Shown here in pieces: positions 1 through 11,714 of a stretch of 64,000 nt of DNA. The stretch comes from Ptiloglossa arizonensis. Taxonomy: Eukaryota; Arthropoda; Insecta; Hymenoptera; Colletidae. The position numbers were made by a program, and so were the translations under genes. The notes below the pieces were generated by a model. It worked only from the letters and a program-made list of their open reading frames with translations. It did not search any database and was not told the origin of the DNA. Each line of letters starts with the position of its first letter. The first letter of the stretch is position 1. The stretch spans positions 372,001 through 436,000 of the forward strand of contig NW_027478523.1 in NCBI RefSeq assembly GCF_051014685.1, given 5' to 3'.

Positions 1-1671
1 GCAGTTTGGAGGTAAGAAACGCTTGAGAAACTCAAAATTTTCGCAGTTCTGATGCTCGAAACGAATAACTAGAACGGCCTACGTGAAAAGTGCGCATACC
101 GTTGTTATCGTGCGAGTTTCTACTTTCAGACACAACAAAAATTTTGCGGATTGATCAATCCGTTCGCGAGATATGGCAGTTTGGAGATGAGAAACGCTTG
201 AGAAACTCAAAATTTTCGCAGTTCTGATGCTCGAAACGAATGACTAGAACGGCCTAGGGGAAAACTACACCTACCGTTGTAATCGGGCGAGTTTCTACTT
301 TCAGATGCAACAGAAATTTTGCGGATTGATCAATCCGTTCGCGTGATATGGCCGTTTGGTTGTAAGAAACGCTTTAGAAACTCAAAATTTTCGCAGTTCT
401 GATGCTCAAAACGAATAACTAGAACGGCCCAGGGGAAAAGTGCGCATACCGTTTTAATCGGGCGAGTCTCTACTTTCAAATGCAACAGAAATTTTGCGGA
501 TTGGTCAATCCGTTCGCGAGATATGGCAGTTTGGAGGAAAGAAACGCTTGAGAAACTCAAAATTTTCGCAGTTCTGATGCTCAAAACGAATAACTAGAAC
601 GGCCTAGGGGAAGACTACACATACCGTTGTTATCGGGCGAGTTTCTACTTTCAGATGCAACAGAAATTTTGCGGATTGGTCGATCCGTTCGCTAGATGTG
701 GCAGTTTGGAAGTAAGAAACGCTTGAGAAACTCAAAATTTTCGCAGTTCTGATGCTCAAAACGAATAACTAGAACGGCCTAGGGGAAAACTACACCTACC
801 GTTGTAATCGGGCGAGTTTCTACTTTCAGATGCAACAGAAATTTTGCTGATTGGTCAATCCGTTCGCGAGATATGGCAGTTTGGAGGTAAGAAACGCTCG
901 AGAAACTCAAAATTTTCGCCGTTCTGATGCTCGAAACGAATAACTAGAAACGCCTAGGGGAAAAGTGCGCATACCGTTGTAATCGGGCGAGTTTCTACTT
1001 TCAGATGCAACAGAAATTTTGCGGATTGATCAATCCGTTCGCGAGATATGGCAGTTTGGAGGTAAGAAACGCTTGAGAAACTCAAAATTTTCGCAGTTCG
1101 GATGCTCAAAACGAATAACTAGAACGGCTTAGGGGAAAACTACACCTACCGTTGTAATCGGGCGAGTTTCTGCTTTCAGATGCAACAGAAATTTTGCGGG
1201 TTGGTCAATCCGTTCGCTCGATATGGCAGTTTGGAGGTAAGAAACGCTCGAGAAACTCAAAGTTTTCGCAGTTCTGATGCTCGAAACGAAGAACTAGAAC
1301 CGCCTAGGGGAAAAGGGCGCATACCGTTGTAATCGGGCGAGTTTCTACTTTCAGATGCAACAGAAATTTTGCGGACTGATCAATCCGTTCGCGAGATATG
1401 GCAGTTTGGAGATAAGAAACGCTTGAGAAACTCAAAATTTTCGCAGTTCTGATGCTCGAAACGAATGACTAGAACGGCCTAGGGGAGAAGTACGCATACC
1501 GTTGTAATCGGGCGAGTTTCTGCTTTCAGATGCAACAGAAATTTTGCGGATTGGTCGATCCGTTCGCTCGATATGGCAGTTTGGAGGTAAGAAACGCTCG
1601 AGAAACTCAAAGTTTTCGCAGTTCTGATGCTCGAAACGAAGAACTAGAACCGCCTAGGGGAAAAGTGCGCA

Positions 1672-1688
1672 TACCGTTGTAATCGGGC
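1672..1688 (+). other. CENP-B-box-like motif (representative copy)
   Basis: Monomer positions 97-113 read taccgttgtaatcgggc in this and many other monomers. Against the mammalian CENP-B box consensus YTTCGTTGGAARCGGGA, aligned without gaps, 12 of 17 positions agree. These include C4, G5, A10 and C13-G16, which is seven of the nine bases of the core NTTCGNNNNANNCGGGN. The two core mismatches are a and c where TT is expected. Binding is not shown and the resemblance may be chance. The motif recurs about once per 175 bp, with subtype changes: t at position 106 destroys A10, c at 108 changes N12, and a at 102 changes T6. Confidence 0.45.
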
Positions 1689-1775
1689 GAGTTTCTGCTT
1701 TCAGATGCAACAGAAATTTTGCGGATTGGTCAATCCGTTCGCTCGATATGGCAGTTTGGAGGTAAGAAACGCTTG

Positions 1776-1871
1776 AGAAACTCAAAGTTTTCGCAGTTCT
1801 GATGCTCGAAACGAATGACTAGAACGGCCTAGGGGAGAAGTACGCATACCGTTGTAATCGGGCGAGTTTCT
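1776..1871. repeat. Inverted 8-mer pair spaced half a monomer apart (representative)
   Basis: agaaactc (monomer positions 26-33, here 1776-1783) is the exact reverse complement of gagtttct (positions 114-121, here 1864-1871). Their centres are 88 bp apart, and 87 bp separate the second from the next monomer's first. The array therefore alternates the two orientations at almost exactly half-monomer spacing. Both 8-mers are conserved in nearly all monomers inspected. Confidence 0.8.
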
Positions 1872-1896
1872 ACTTTCAGATGCAACAGAAATTTTG

Positions 1897-1912
1897 CGGA
1901 TTGATCAATCCG
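1897..1912. other. 16-bp perfect palindrome (representative copy)
   Basis: In monomers with a at position 154, positions 147-162 read cggattgatcaatccg, which equals its own reverse complement. The sister subtypes ggtcaat, ggtcgat and ggtctat break the centre but keep outer arms of the dyad. The palindrome is a candidate protein site or hairpin and includes a TGATCA site. Its role is unknown. Confidence 0.9.
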
Positions 1913-2112
1913 TTCGCGTGATATGGCCGTTTGGAGGTAAGAAACGCTTGAGAAACTCAAAATTTTCGCAGTTCGGATGCTCAAAACGAATAACTAGAAC
2001 GGCCTAGGGGAAAACTACACATACCGTTGTTATCGGGCGAGTTTCTACTTTCAGATGCAACAGAAATTTTGCGGATTGATCAATCCGTTCGCGAGATATG
2101 GCAGTTTGGAGA

Positions 2113-5100
2113 TAAGAAACGCTTGAGAAACTCAAAATTTTCGCAGTTCTGATGCTCGAAACGAATGACTAGAACGGCCTAGGGGAGAAGTACGCATACC
2201 GTTGTAATCGGGCGAGTTTCTACTTTCAGATGCAACAGAAATTTTGCGGATTGGTCTATCCGTTCGCGAGATGTGGCAGGTTGGAGGTAAGAAACGCTTG
2301 AGAAACTCAAAATTTTCGCAGTTCTGATGCTCAAAACGAATAACTAGAACGGCCTAGGCGAAAACTACACCCACCGTTGTAACCGGGCGAGTTTCTACTT
2401 TCAGATGCAACAGAAATTTTGCGGATTGGTCAATCCGTTCGCTCGATATGGCAGTTTGGAGGTAAGAAACGCTCGAGAAACTCAAAATTTTCGCAGTTCT
2501 GATGCTCGAAACGAATAACTAGAACAGCCCAGGGGAAAAGTGCGCATACCGTTGTAATCGGGCGAGTTTCTACTTTCAGATGCAACAGAAATTTTGCGGA
2601 TTGGTCAATCCGTTCGCGAGATATGGCAGTTTGGATGTAAGAAACGCTTGAGAAACTCAAAATCTTCGCAGTTCTGATGCTCGAAACGAATAACTGGAAC
2701 GGCCTACGGGAAAACTACACATACCGTTGTAATCGGGCGAGTTTCTACTTTCAGATGCAACAGAAATTTTGCGGATTGGTCAATCCGTTCGCGAGATGTG
2801 GCAGTTTGGAGGTAAGAAACGCTTGAGAAACTCAAAATTTTCGCAGTTCTGATGCTCAAAACGAATAACTAGAACGGCCTAGGGGAAAACTACACATACC
2901 GTTGTTATCGGGCGAGTTTCTACTTTCAGATGCAACAGAAATTTTGCGGATTGGTCGATCCGTTCGCGAGATGTGGCAGTTTGGAAGTATGAAACGCTTG
3001 AGAAACTCAAAATTTTCGCAGTTCTGATGCTCAAAACGAATAACTAGAACGGCCTAGTGGAAAACTACACATACCGTTGTTATCGGGCGAGTTTCTACTT
3101 TCAGATGCAACAGAAATTTTGCGGATTGGTCGATCCGTTCGCGAGATGTGGCAGTTTGGAAGTAAGAAACGCTTGAGAAACTCAAAATTTTCGCAGTTCT
3201 GATGCTCAAAACGAATAACTAGAACGGCCTAGGGGAAAACTACACCTACCGTTGTAATCGGGCGAGTTTCTACTTTCAGATGCAACAGAAATTTTGCGGA
3301 TTGGTCAATCCGTTCGCGAGATATGGCAGTTTGGAGGTAAGAAACGCTCGAGAAACTCAAAATTTTCGCAGTTCTGATGCTCGAAACGAATAACTAGAAA
3401 CGCCTAGGGGAAAAGTGCGCATACCGTTGTAATCGGGCGAGTTTCTACTTTCAGATGCAACAGAAATTTTGCGGATTGATCAATCCGTTCGCGAGATATG
3501 GCAGTTTGGAGGTAAGAAACGCTTGAGAAACTCAAAATTTTCGCAGTTCTGATGCTCAAAACGAATAACTAGAACGGCTTAGGGGAAAACTACACCTACC
3601 GTTGTAATCGGGCGAGTTTCTGCTTTCAGATGCAACAGAAATTTTGCGGATTGGTCAATCCGTTCGCTCGATATGGCAGTTTGGAGGTAAGAAACGCTTG
3701 AGAAACTCAAAATTTTCGCAGTTCTGATGCTCAAAACGAATAACTAGAACGGCCTAGGGGAAAACTACACCTACCGTTGTAATCGGGCGAGTTTCTACTT
3801 TCAGATGCAACAGAAATTTTGCGGATTGGTCAATCCGTTCGCGAGATGTGGCAGTTTGGAGGTAAGAAACGCTTGAGAAACTCAAAATTTTCGCAGTTCT
3901 GATGCTCCAAACGAATAACTAGAACGGCCTATGGGAAAACTACACATACCGTTGTTATCGGGCGAGTTTCTACTTTCAGATGCAACAGAAATTTTGCGGA
4001 TTGGTCGATCCGTTCGCGAGATGTGGCAGTTTGGAAGTAAGAAACGCTTGAGAAACTCAAAATTTTCGCAGTTCTGATGCTCAAAACGAATAACTAGAAC
4101 GGCCTAGGGGAAAACTACACCTACCGTTGTAACCGGGCGAGTTTCTACTTTCAGATGCAACAGAAATTTTGCGGATTGGTCAATCCGTTCGCTCGATATG
4201 GCAGTTTGGAGGTAAGAAACGCTCGAGAAACTCAAAATTTTCGCAGTTCTGATGCTCGAAACGAATAACTAGAACAGCCTAGGGGAAAAGTGCGCATACC
4301 GTTGTAATCGGGCGAGTTTCTACTTTCAGATGCAACAGAAATTTTGCGGATTGGTCAATCCGTTCGCGAGATATGGCAGTTTGGATGTAAGAAACGCTTG
4401 AGAAACTCAAAATCTTCGCAGTTCTGATGCTCGAAACGAATAACTGGAACGGCCTAGGGGAAAACTACACATACCGTTGTAATCGGGCGAGTTTCTACTT
4501 TCAGATGCAACAGAAATTTTGCGGATTGGTCAATCCGTTCGCGAGATGTGGCAGTTTGGAGGTAAGAAACGCTTGAGAAACTCAAAATTTTCGCAGTTCT
4601 GATGCTCAAAACGAATAACTAGAACGGCCTAGCGGAAAACTACACATACCGTTGTCATCGGGCGAGTTTCTACTTTCAGATGCAACAGAAATTTTGCGGA
4701 TTGGTCGATCCGTTCGCGAGATGTGGCAGTTTGGAAGTAAGAAACGCTTGAGAAACTCAAAATTTTCGCAGTTCTGATGCTCAAAACGAATAACTAGAAC
4801 GGCCTAGGGGAAAACTACTCCTACCGTTGTAACCGGGCGAGTTTCTACTTTCAGATGCAACAGAAATTTTGCGGATTGGTCGATCCGTTCGCGAGATGTG
4901 GCAGTTTGGAAGTAAGAAACGCTTGAGAAACTCAAAATTTTCGCAGTTCTGATGCTCAAAACGAATAACTAGAACGGCCTAGGGGAAAACTACACATACC
5001 GTTGTTATCGGGCGAGTTTCTACTTTCAGATGCAACAGAAATTTTGCGGATTGGTCGATCCGTTCGCGAGATGTGGCAGTTTGGAAGTAAGAAACGCTTG

Positions 5101-5962
5101 AGAAACTCAAAATTTTCGCAGTTCTGATGCTCAAAACGAATAACTAGAACGGCCTAGGGGAAAACTACACCTACCGTTGTAATCGGGCGCGTTTCTACTT
5201 TCAGATGCAACAGAAATTTTGCGGATTGGTCAATCCGTTCGCGAGATATGGCAGTTTGGAGGTAAGAAACGCTCGAGAAACTCAAAATTTTCGCAGTTCT
5301 GATGCTCAAAACGAATAACTAGAACGGCCTAGGGGAAAACTACACATACCGTTGTTATCGGGCGAGTTTCTACTTTCAGATGCAACAGAAATTTTGCGGA
5401 TTGGTCGATCCGTTCGCGAGATGTGGCAGTTTGGAAGTAAGAAACGCTTGAGAAACTCAAAATTTTCGCAGTTCTGATGCTCAAAACGAATAACTAGAAC
5501 GGCTTAGGGGAAAACTACACCTACCGTTGTAATCGGGCGAGTTTCTGCTTTCAGATGCAACAGAAATTTTGCGGATTGGTCAATCCGTTCGCTCGATATG
5601 GCAGTTTGGGGGTAAGAAACGCTCGAGAAACTCAAAGTTTTCGCAGTTCTGATGCTCGAAACGAAGAACTAGAACCGCCTAGGGGAAAAGTGCGCATACC
5701 GTTGTAATCGGGCGAGTTTCTACTTTCAGATGCAACAGAAATTTTGCGGATTGATCAATCCGTTCGCGAGATATGGCAGTTTGGAGATAAGAAACGCTTG
5801 AGAAACTCAAAATTTTCGCAGTTCTGATGCTCGAAACGAATGACTAGAACGGCTTTGGGGAGAAGAACGCATACCGTTGTAATCGGGCGAGTTTCTACTT
5901 TCAGATGCAACAGAAATTTTGCGGATTGGTCTATCCGTTCGCGAGATGTGGCAGTTTGGAGG
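2113..5962. repeat. 22-monomer higher-order repeat, copy 1 (3,850 bp)
   Basis: The sequence from 2113 onward matches the sequence 3,850 bp downstream, which is exactly 22 monomers. The match continues without a break into copy 2, so the copies are adjacent. It begins after base 2112, which is a here and g at 5962. Uncommon shared variants support copying: ggcctaggcg at 2351/6201, cacccaccg near 2370/6220, ggcctacggg at 2701/6551, gctccaaacg near 3904/7754 and gttgtcatcgg near 4651/8501. Differences I found include 3058 (cctagtgg against cctagggg), acatacc against acattcc near 3071/6921, and actactcc against actacacc near 4816/8666. Confidence 0.93.
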
Positions 5963-8900
5963 TAAGAAACGCTTGAGAAACTCAAAATTTTCGCAGTTCT
6001 GATGCTCGAAACGAATGACTAGAACGGCCTAGGGGAGAAGTACGCATACCGTTGTAATCGGGCGAGTTTCTACTTTCAGATGCAACAGAAATTTTGCGGA
6101 TTGGTCTATCCGTTCGCGAGATGTGGCAGGTTGGAGGTAAGAAACGCTTGAGAAACTCAAAATTTTCGCAGTTCTGATGCTCAAAACGAATAACTAGAAC
6201 GGCCTAGGCGAAAACTACACCCACCGTTGTAACCGGGCGAGTTTCTACTTTCAGATGCAACAGAAATTTTGCGGATTGGTCAATCCGTTCGCTCGATATG
6301 GCAGTTTGGAGGTAAGAAACGCTCGAGAAACTCAAAATTTTCGCAGTTCTGATGCTCGAAACGAATAACTAGAACAGCCCAGGGGAAAAGTGCGCATACC
6401 GTTGTAATCGGGCGAGTTTCTACTTTCAGATGCAACAGAAATTTTGCGGATTGGTCAATCCGTTCGCGAGATATGGCAGTTTGGATGTAAGAAACGCTTG
6501 AGAAACTCAAAATCTTCGCAGTTCTGATGCTCGAAACGAATAACTGGAACGGCCTACGGGAAAACTACACATACCGTTGTAATCGGGCGAGTTTCTACTT
6601 TCAGATGCAACAGAAATTTTGCGGATTGGTCAATCCGTTCGCGAGATGTGGCAGTTTGGAGGTAAGAAACGCTTGAGAAACTCAAAATTTTCGCAGTTCT
6701 GATGCTCAAAACGAATAACTAGAACGGCCTAGGGGAAAACTACACATACCGTTGTTATCGGGCGAGTTTCTACTTTCAGATGCAACAGAAATTTTGCGGA
6801 TTGGTCGATCCGTTCGCGAGATGTGGCAGTTTGGAAGTATGAAACGCTTGAGAAACTCAAAATTTTCGCAGTTCTGATGCTCAAAACGAATAACTAGAAC
6901 GGCCTAGGGGAAAACTACACATTCCGTTGTTATCGGGCGAGTTTCTACTTTCAGATGCAACAGAAATTTTGCGGATTGGTCGATCCGTTCGCGAGATGTG
7001 GCAGTTTGGAAGTAAGAAACGCTTGAGAAACTCAAAATTTTCGCAGTTCTGATGCTCAAAACGAATAACTAGAACGGCCTAGGGGAAAACTACACCTACC
7101 GTTGTAATCGGGCGAGTTTCTACTTTCAGATGCAACAGAAATTTTGCGGATTGGTCAATCCGTTCGCGAGATATGGCAGTTTGGAGGTAAGAAACGCTCG
7201 AGAAACTCAAAATTTTCGCAGTTCTGATGCTCGAAACGAATAACTAGAAACGCCTAGGGGAAAAGTGCGCATACCGTTGTAATCGGGCGAGTTTCTACTT
7301 TCAGATGCAACAGAAATTTTGCGGATTGATCAATCCGTTCGCGAGATATGGCAGTTTGGAGGTAAGAAACGCTTGAGAAACTCAAAATTTTCGCAGTTCT
7401 GATGCTCAAAACGAATAACTAGAACGGCTTAGGGGAAAACTACACCTACCGTTGTAATCGGGCGAGTTTCTGCTTTCAGATGCAACAGAAATTTTGCGGA
7501 TTGGTCAATCCGTTCGCTCGATATGGCAGTTTGGAGGTAAGAAACGCTTGAGAAACTCAAAATTTTCGCAGTTCTGATGCTCAAAACGAATAACTAGAAC
7601 GGCCTAGGGGAAAACTACACCTACCGTTGTAATCGGGCGAGTTTCTACTTTCAGATGCAACAGAAATTTTGCGGATTGGTCAATCCGTTCGCGAGATGTG
7701 GCAGTTTGGAGGTAAGAAACGCTTGAGAAACTCAAAATTTTCGCAGTTCTGATGCTCCAAACGAATAACTAGAACGGCCTATGGGAAAACTACACATACC
7801 GTTGTTATCGGGCGAGTTTCTACTTTCAGATGCAACAGAAATTTTGCGGATTGGTCGATCCGTTCGCGAGATGTGGCAGTTTGGAAGTAAGAAACGCTTG
7901 AGAAACTCAAAATTTTCGCAGTTCTGATGCTCAAAACGAATAACTAGAACGGCCTAGGGGAAAACTACACCTACCGTTGTAACCGGGCGAGTTTCTACTT
8001 TCAGATGCAACAGAAATTTTGCGGATTGGTCAATCCGTTCGCTCGATATGGCAGTTTGGAGGTAAGAAACGCTCGAGAAACTCAAAATTTTCGCAGTTCT
8101 GATGCTCGAAACGAATAACTAGAACAGCCTAGGGGAAAAGTGCGCATACCGTTGTAATCGGGCGAGTTTCTACTTTCAGATGCAACAGAAATTTTGCGGA
8201 TTGGTCAATCCGTTCGCGAGATATGGCAGTTTGGATGTAAGAAACGCTTGAGAAACTCAAAATCTTCGCAGTTCTGATGCTCGAAACGAATAACTGGAAC
8301 GGCCTAGGGGAAAACTACACATACCGTTGTAATCGGGCGAGTTTCTACTTTCAGATGCAACAGAAATTTTGCGGATTGGTCAATCCGTTCGCGAGATGTG
8401 GCAGTTTGGAGGTAAGAAACGCTTGAGAAACTCAAAATTTTCGCAGTTCTGATGCTCAAAACGAATAACTAGAACGGCCTAGCGGAAAACTACACATACC
8501 GTTGTCATCGGGCGAGTTTCTACTTTCAGATGCAACAGAAATTTTGCGGATTGGTCGATCCGTTCGCGAGATGTGGCAGTTTGGAAGTAAGAAACGCTTG
8601 AGAAACTCAAAATTTTCGCAGTTCTGATGCTCATAACGAATAACTAGAACGGCCTAGGGGAAAACTACACCTACCGTTGTAACCGGGCGAGTTTCTACTT
8701 TCAGATGCAACAGAAATTTTGCGGATTGGTCGATCCGTTCGCGAGATGTGGCAGTTTGGAAGTAAGAAACGCTTGAGAAACTCAAAATTTTCGCAGTTCT
8801 GATGCTCAAAACGAATAACTAGAACGGCCTAGGGGAAAACTACACATACCGTTGTTATCGGGCGAGTTTCTACTTTCAGATGCAACAGAAATTTTGCGGA

Positions 8901-9857
8901 TTGGTCGATCCGTTCGCGAGATGTGGCAGTTTGGAAGTAAGAAACGCTTGAGAAACTCAAAATTTTCGCAGTTCTGATGCTCAAAACGAATAACTAGAAC
9001 GGCCTAGGGGAAAACTACACCTACCGTTGTAATCGGGCGCGTTTCTACTTTCAGATGCAACAGAAATTTTGCGGATTGGTCAATCCGTTCGCGAGATATG
9101 GCAGTTTGGAGGTAAGAAACGCTCGAGAAACTCAAAATTTTCGCAGTTCTGATGCTCAAAACGAATAACTAGAACGGCCTAGGGGAAAACTACACATACC
9201 GTTGTTATCGGGCGAGTTTCTACTTTCAGATGCAACAGAAATTTTGCGGATTGGTCGATCCGTTCGCGAGATGTGGCAGTTTGGAAGTAAGAAACGCTTG
9301 AGAAACTCAAAATTTTCGCAGTTCTGATGCTCAAAACGAATAACTAGAACGGCTTAGGGGAAAACTACACCTACCGTTGTAATCGGGCGAGTTTCTGCTT
9401 TCAGATGCAACAGAAATTTTGCGGATTGGTCAATCCGTTCGCTCGATATGGCAGTTTGGGGGTAAGAAACGCTCGAGAAACTCAAAGTTTTCGCAGTTCT
9501 GATGCTCGAAACGAAGAACTAGAACCGCCTAGGGGAAAAGTGCGCATACCGTTGTAATCGGGCGAGTTTCTACTTTCAGATGCAACAGAAATTTTGCGGA
9601 TTGATCAATCCGTTCGCGAGATATGGCAGTTTGGAGATAAGAAACGCTTGAGAAACTCAAAATTTTCGCAGTTCTGATGCTCGAAACGAATGACTAGAAC
9701 GGCTTTGGGGAGAAGAACGCATACTGTTGTAATCGGGCGAGTTTCTACTTTCAGATGCAACAGAAATTTTGCGGATTGGTCTATCCGTTCGCGAGATGTG
9801 GCAGTTTGGAGGTAAGAAACGCTTGAGAAACTCAAAATTTTCGCAGTTCTGATGCTC
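5963..9857. repeat. 22-monomer higher-order repeat, copy 2
   Basis: This is the second tandem copy of the preceding 3,850-bp unit, followed in register to 9857. At 9858 it reads gctcaaaacgattaact, whereas the equivalent base 6008 begins gctcgaaacgaatgact. Single-base differences from copy 1 include gctcataacg near 8632 (copy 1 has gctcaaaacg) and atactgttg at 9721 (copy 1 has ataccgttg). I found about five differences by eye over 3.85 kb. This is recent duplication, much closer than neighbouring monomers are to one another. Confidence 0.93.
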
Positions 9858-10664
9858 AAAACGATTAACTAGAACGGCCTAGGGGAAAACTACACATACC
9901 GTTGTTATCGGGCGAGTTTCTACTTTCAGATGCAACAGAAATTTTGCGGATTGGTCGATCCGTTCGCGAGATGTGGCAGTTTGGAAGTAAGAAACGCTTG
10001 AGAAACTCAAAATTTTCGCAGTTCTGATGCTCAAAACGAATAACTAGAACGGCCTAGGGGAAAACTACACCTACCGTTGTAATCGGGCGAGTTTCTACTT
10101 TCAGATGCAACAGAAATTTTGCGGATTGGTCAATCCGTTCGCTCGATATGGCAGTTTGGAGGTAAGAAACGCTCGAGAAACTCAAAATTTTCGCAGTTCT
10201 GATGCTCGAAACGAATAACTAGAACAGCCTAGGGGAAAAGTGCGCATACCGTTGTAATCGGGCGAGTTTCTACTTTCAGATGCAACAGAAATTTTGCGGA
10301 TTGATCAATCCGTTCGCGAGATATGGCAGTTTGGAGATAAGAAACGCTTGAGAAACTCAAAATTTTCGCAGTTCTGATGCTCGAAACGAATGACTAGAAC
10401 GGCCTAGGGGAGAAGTACGAATACCGTTGTAATCGGGCGAGTTTCTACTTTCAGATGCAACAGAAATCATGCGGATTGGTCAATCCGTTCGCGAGATATG
10501 GCAGTTTGTAGGTAAGAAACGCTTGAGAAACTCAAAATTTTCGCAGTTCTGATGCTCGAAACGAATAACTGGAACGGCCTAGGGGAAAACTACACATACC
10601 GTTGTAATCGGGCGAGTTTCTACTTTCAGATGGAACAGAAATTTTGCGGATTGGTCAATTCGTT
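9858..10664. repeat. Satellite monomers carrying the first 'catgcgg' cassette
   Basis: About five monomers lie between the 22-monomer HOR and the next tandem block. This stretch holds the first occurrence of a recognisable cassette. Its markers, in order, are gtacgaatacc, aaatcatgcgg (catg at 10468), gtaggtaag at 10509, ggaacgg, a gatggaacag variant at 10629 and caattcg at 10657. The same succession recurs nine more times downstream. No gene or non-satellite sequence is present. Confidence 0.85.
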
Positions 10665-11714
10665 CGCGAGATGTGGCAGTTTGGAGGTAAGAAACGCTTG
10701 AGAAACTCAAAATTTTCGCAGTTCTGATGCTCGAAACGAATAACTAGAACGGCCTAGGGGAAAAGTACGCATACCGATGTAATCGGGCGAGTTTCTACTT
10801 TCAGATGCAACAGAAATTTTGCGTATTGGTCGATCCGTTCGGGAGATATGGCAGTTTGGAGGTAAGAAACACTTGAGAAACTCAAAATTTTCGCAGTTCT
10901 GATGCTCGAAATGAATTACTGGAACGGCCTAGGGGAAAACTACACATACCGTTGTAATCGGGCGAGTTTCTGCTTTTAGATGCAACAGAAATTTTGCGGA
11001 TTGGTCAATCCGTTCGCGAGATGTGGCAGTTTGGAGGTAAGAAACGCTTGAGAAACTCAAAATTTTCGCAGTTCTGATGCTCAAAACGAATAACTAGAAC
11101 GGCCTATGGGAAAACTACACATACCGTTGTTATCGGGCGAGTTTCTACTTTCAGATGCAACAGAAATTTTGCGGATTGGTCGATCCGTTCGCGAGATGTG
11201 GCAGTTTGGAAGTAAGAAACGCTTGAGAAACTCATAATTTTCGCAGTTCTGATGCTCAAAACGAATAACTAGAACGGCCTAGGGGAAAACTACACATACC
11301 GTTGTTATCGGGCGAGTTTCTACTTTCAGATGCAACAGAAATTTTGCGGATTGGTCGATCCGTTCGCGAGAAGTGGCAGTTTGGAAGTAAGAAACGCTTG
11401 AGAAACTCAAAATTTTCGCAGTTCTGATGCTCAAAACGAATAACTAGAACGGCCTAGGGGAAAACTACACCTACCGTTGTAATCGGGCGAGTTTCTACTT
11501 TCAGATGCAACAGAAATTTTGCGGATTGGTCAATCCGTTCGCTCGATATGGCAGTTTGGAGGTAAGAAACGCTCGACAAACTCAAAATTTTCGCAGTTCT
11601 GATGCTCGAAACGAATAACTAGAACCGCCTAGGGGAAAAGTGCGCATACCGTTGTAATCGGGCGAGTTTCTACTTTCAGATGCAACAGAAATTTTGCGGA
11701 TTGGTCAATCCGTT
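10665..11714. repeat. 6-monomer tandem duplication, copy 1 (1,050 bp)
   Basis: This block matches the next 1,050 bp monomer for monomer. Shared markers are ataccgatgt (10771/11821), cgggagatatgg, the aacacttgag variant, atgaattact (10911/11961), cctatggg (11105/12155) and ctcataatttt (11231/12281). The copies differ at scattered single bases. Examples are gcgtattgg against gcggattgg near 10821/11871, tgctttt against tactttt near 10971/12021, and gctcgac against gctcgag near 11571/12621. Confidence 0.85.

Larger units (their letters stand above)
1..2112. repeat. Leading segment: about 12 heterogeneous monomers
   Basis: These monomers keep the 175-bp phase but belong to neither of the two 3,850-bp HOR copies that follow. 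The first monomers carry several uncommon variants, such as cacaacaaaa near 130, cgtgcgag near 110 and gccgtttggt at 351. Stretches resemble the later 22-monomer HOR: the aaacgcctagggg marker at 948 recurs 2,450 bp (14 monomers) downstream near 3398. A local two-monomer (350 bp) repetition is visible around 1261 and 1611, both reading agttttcgca followed by gaagaact. The segment contains no gene. Confidence 0.85.

Noticed and set aside
1..52. gcagtttgga (1-10) and gcagttctga (43-52) as an internal quarter-monomer duplication.
   Set aside because: Eight of ten bases agree at 42-bp spacing, but similarity does not extend beyond these words and no third or fourth quarter matches, so it is probably chance.
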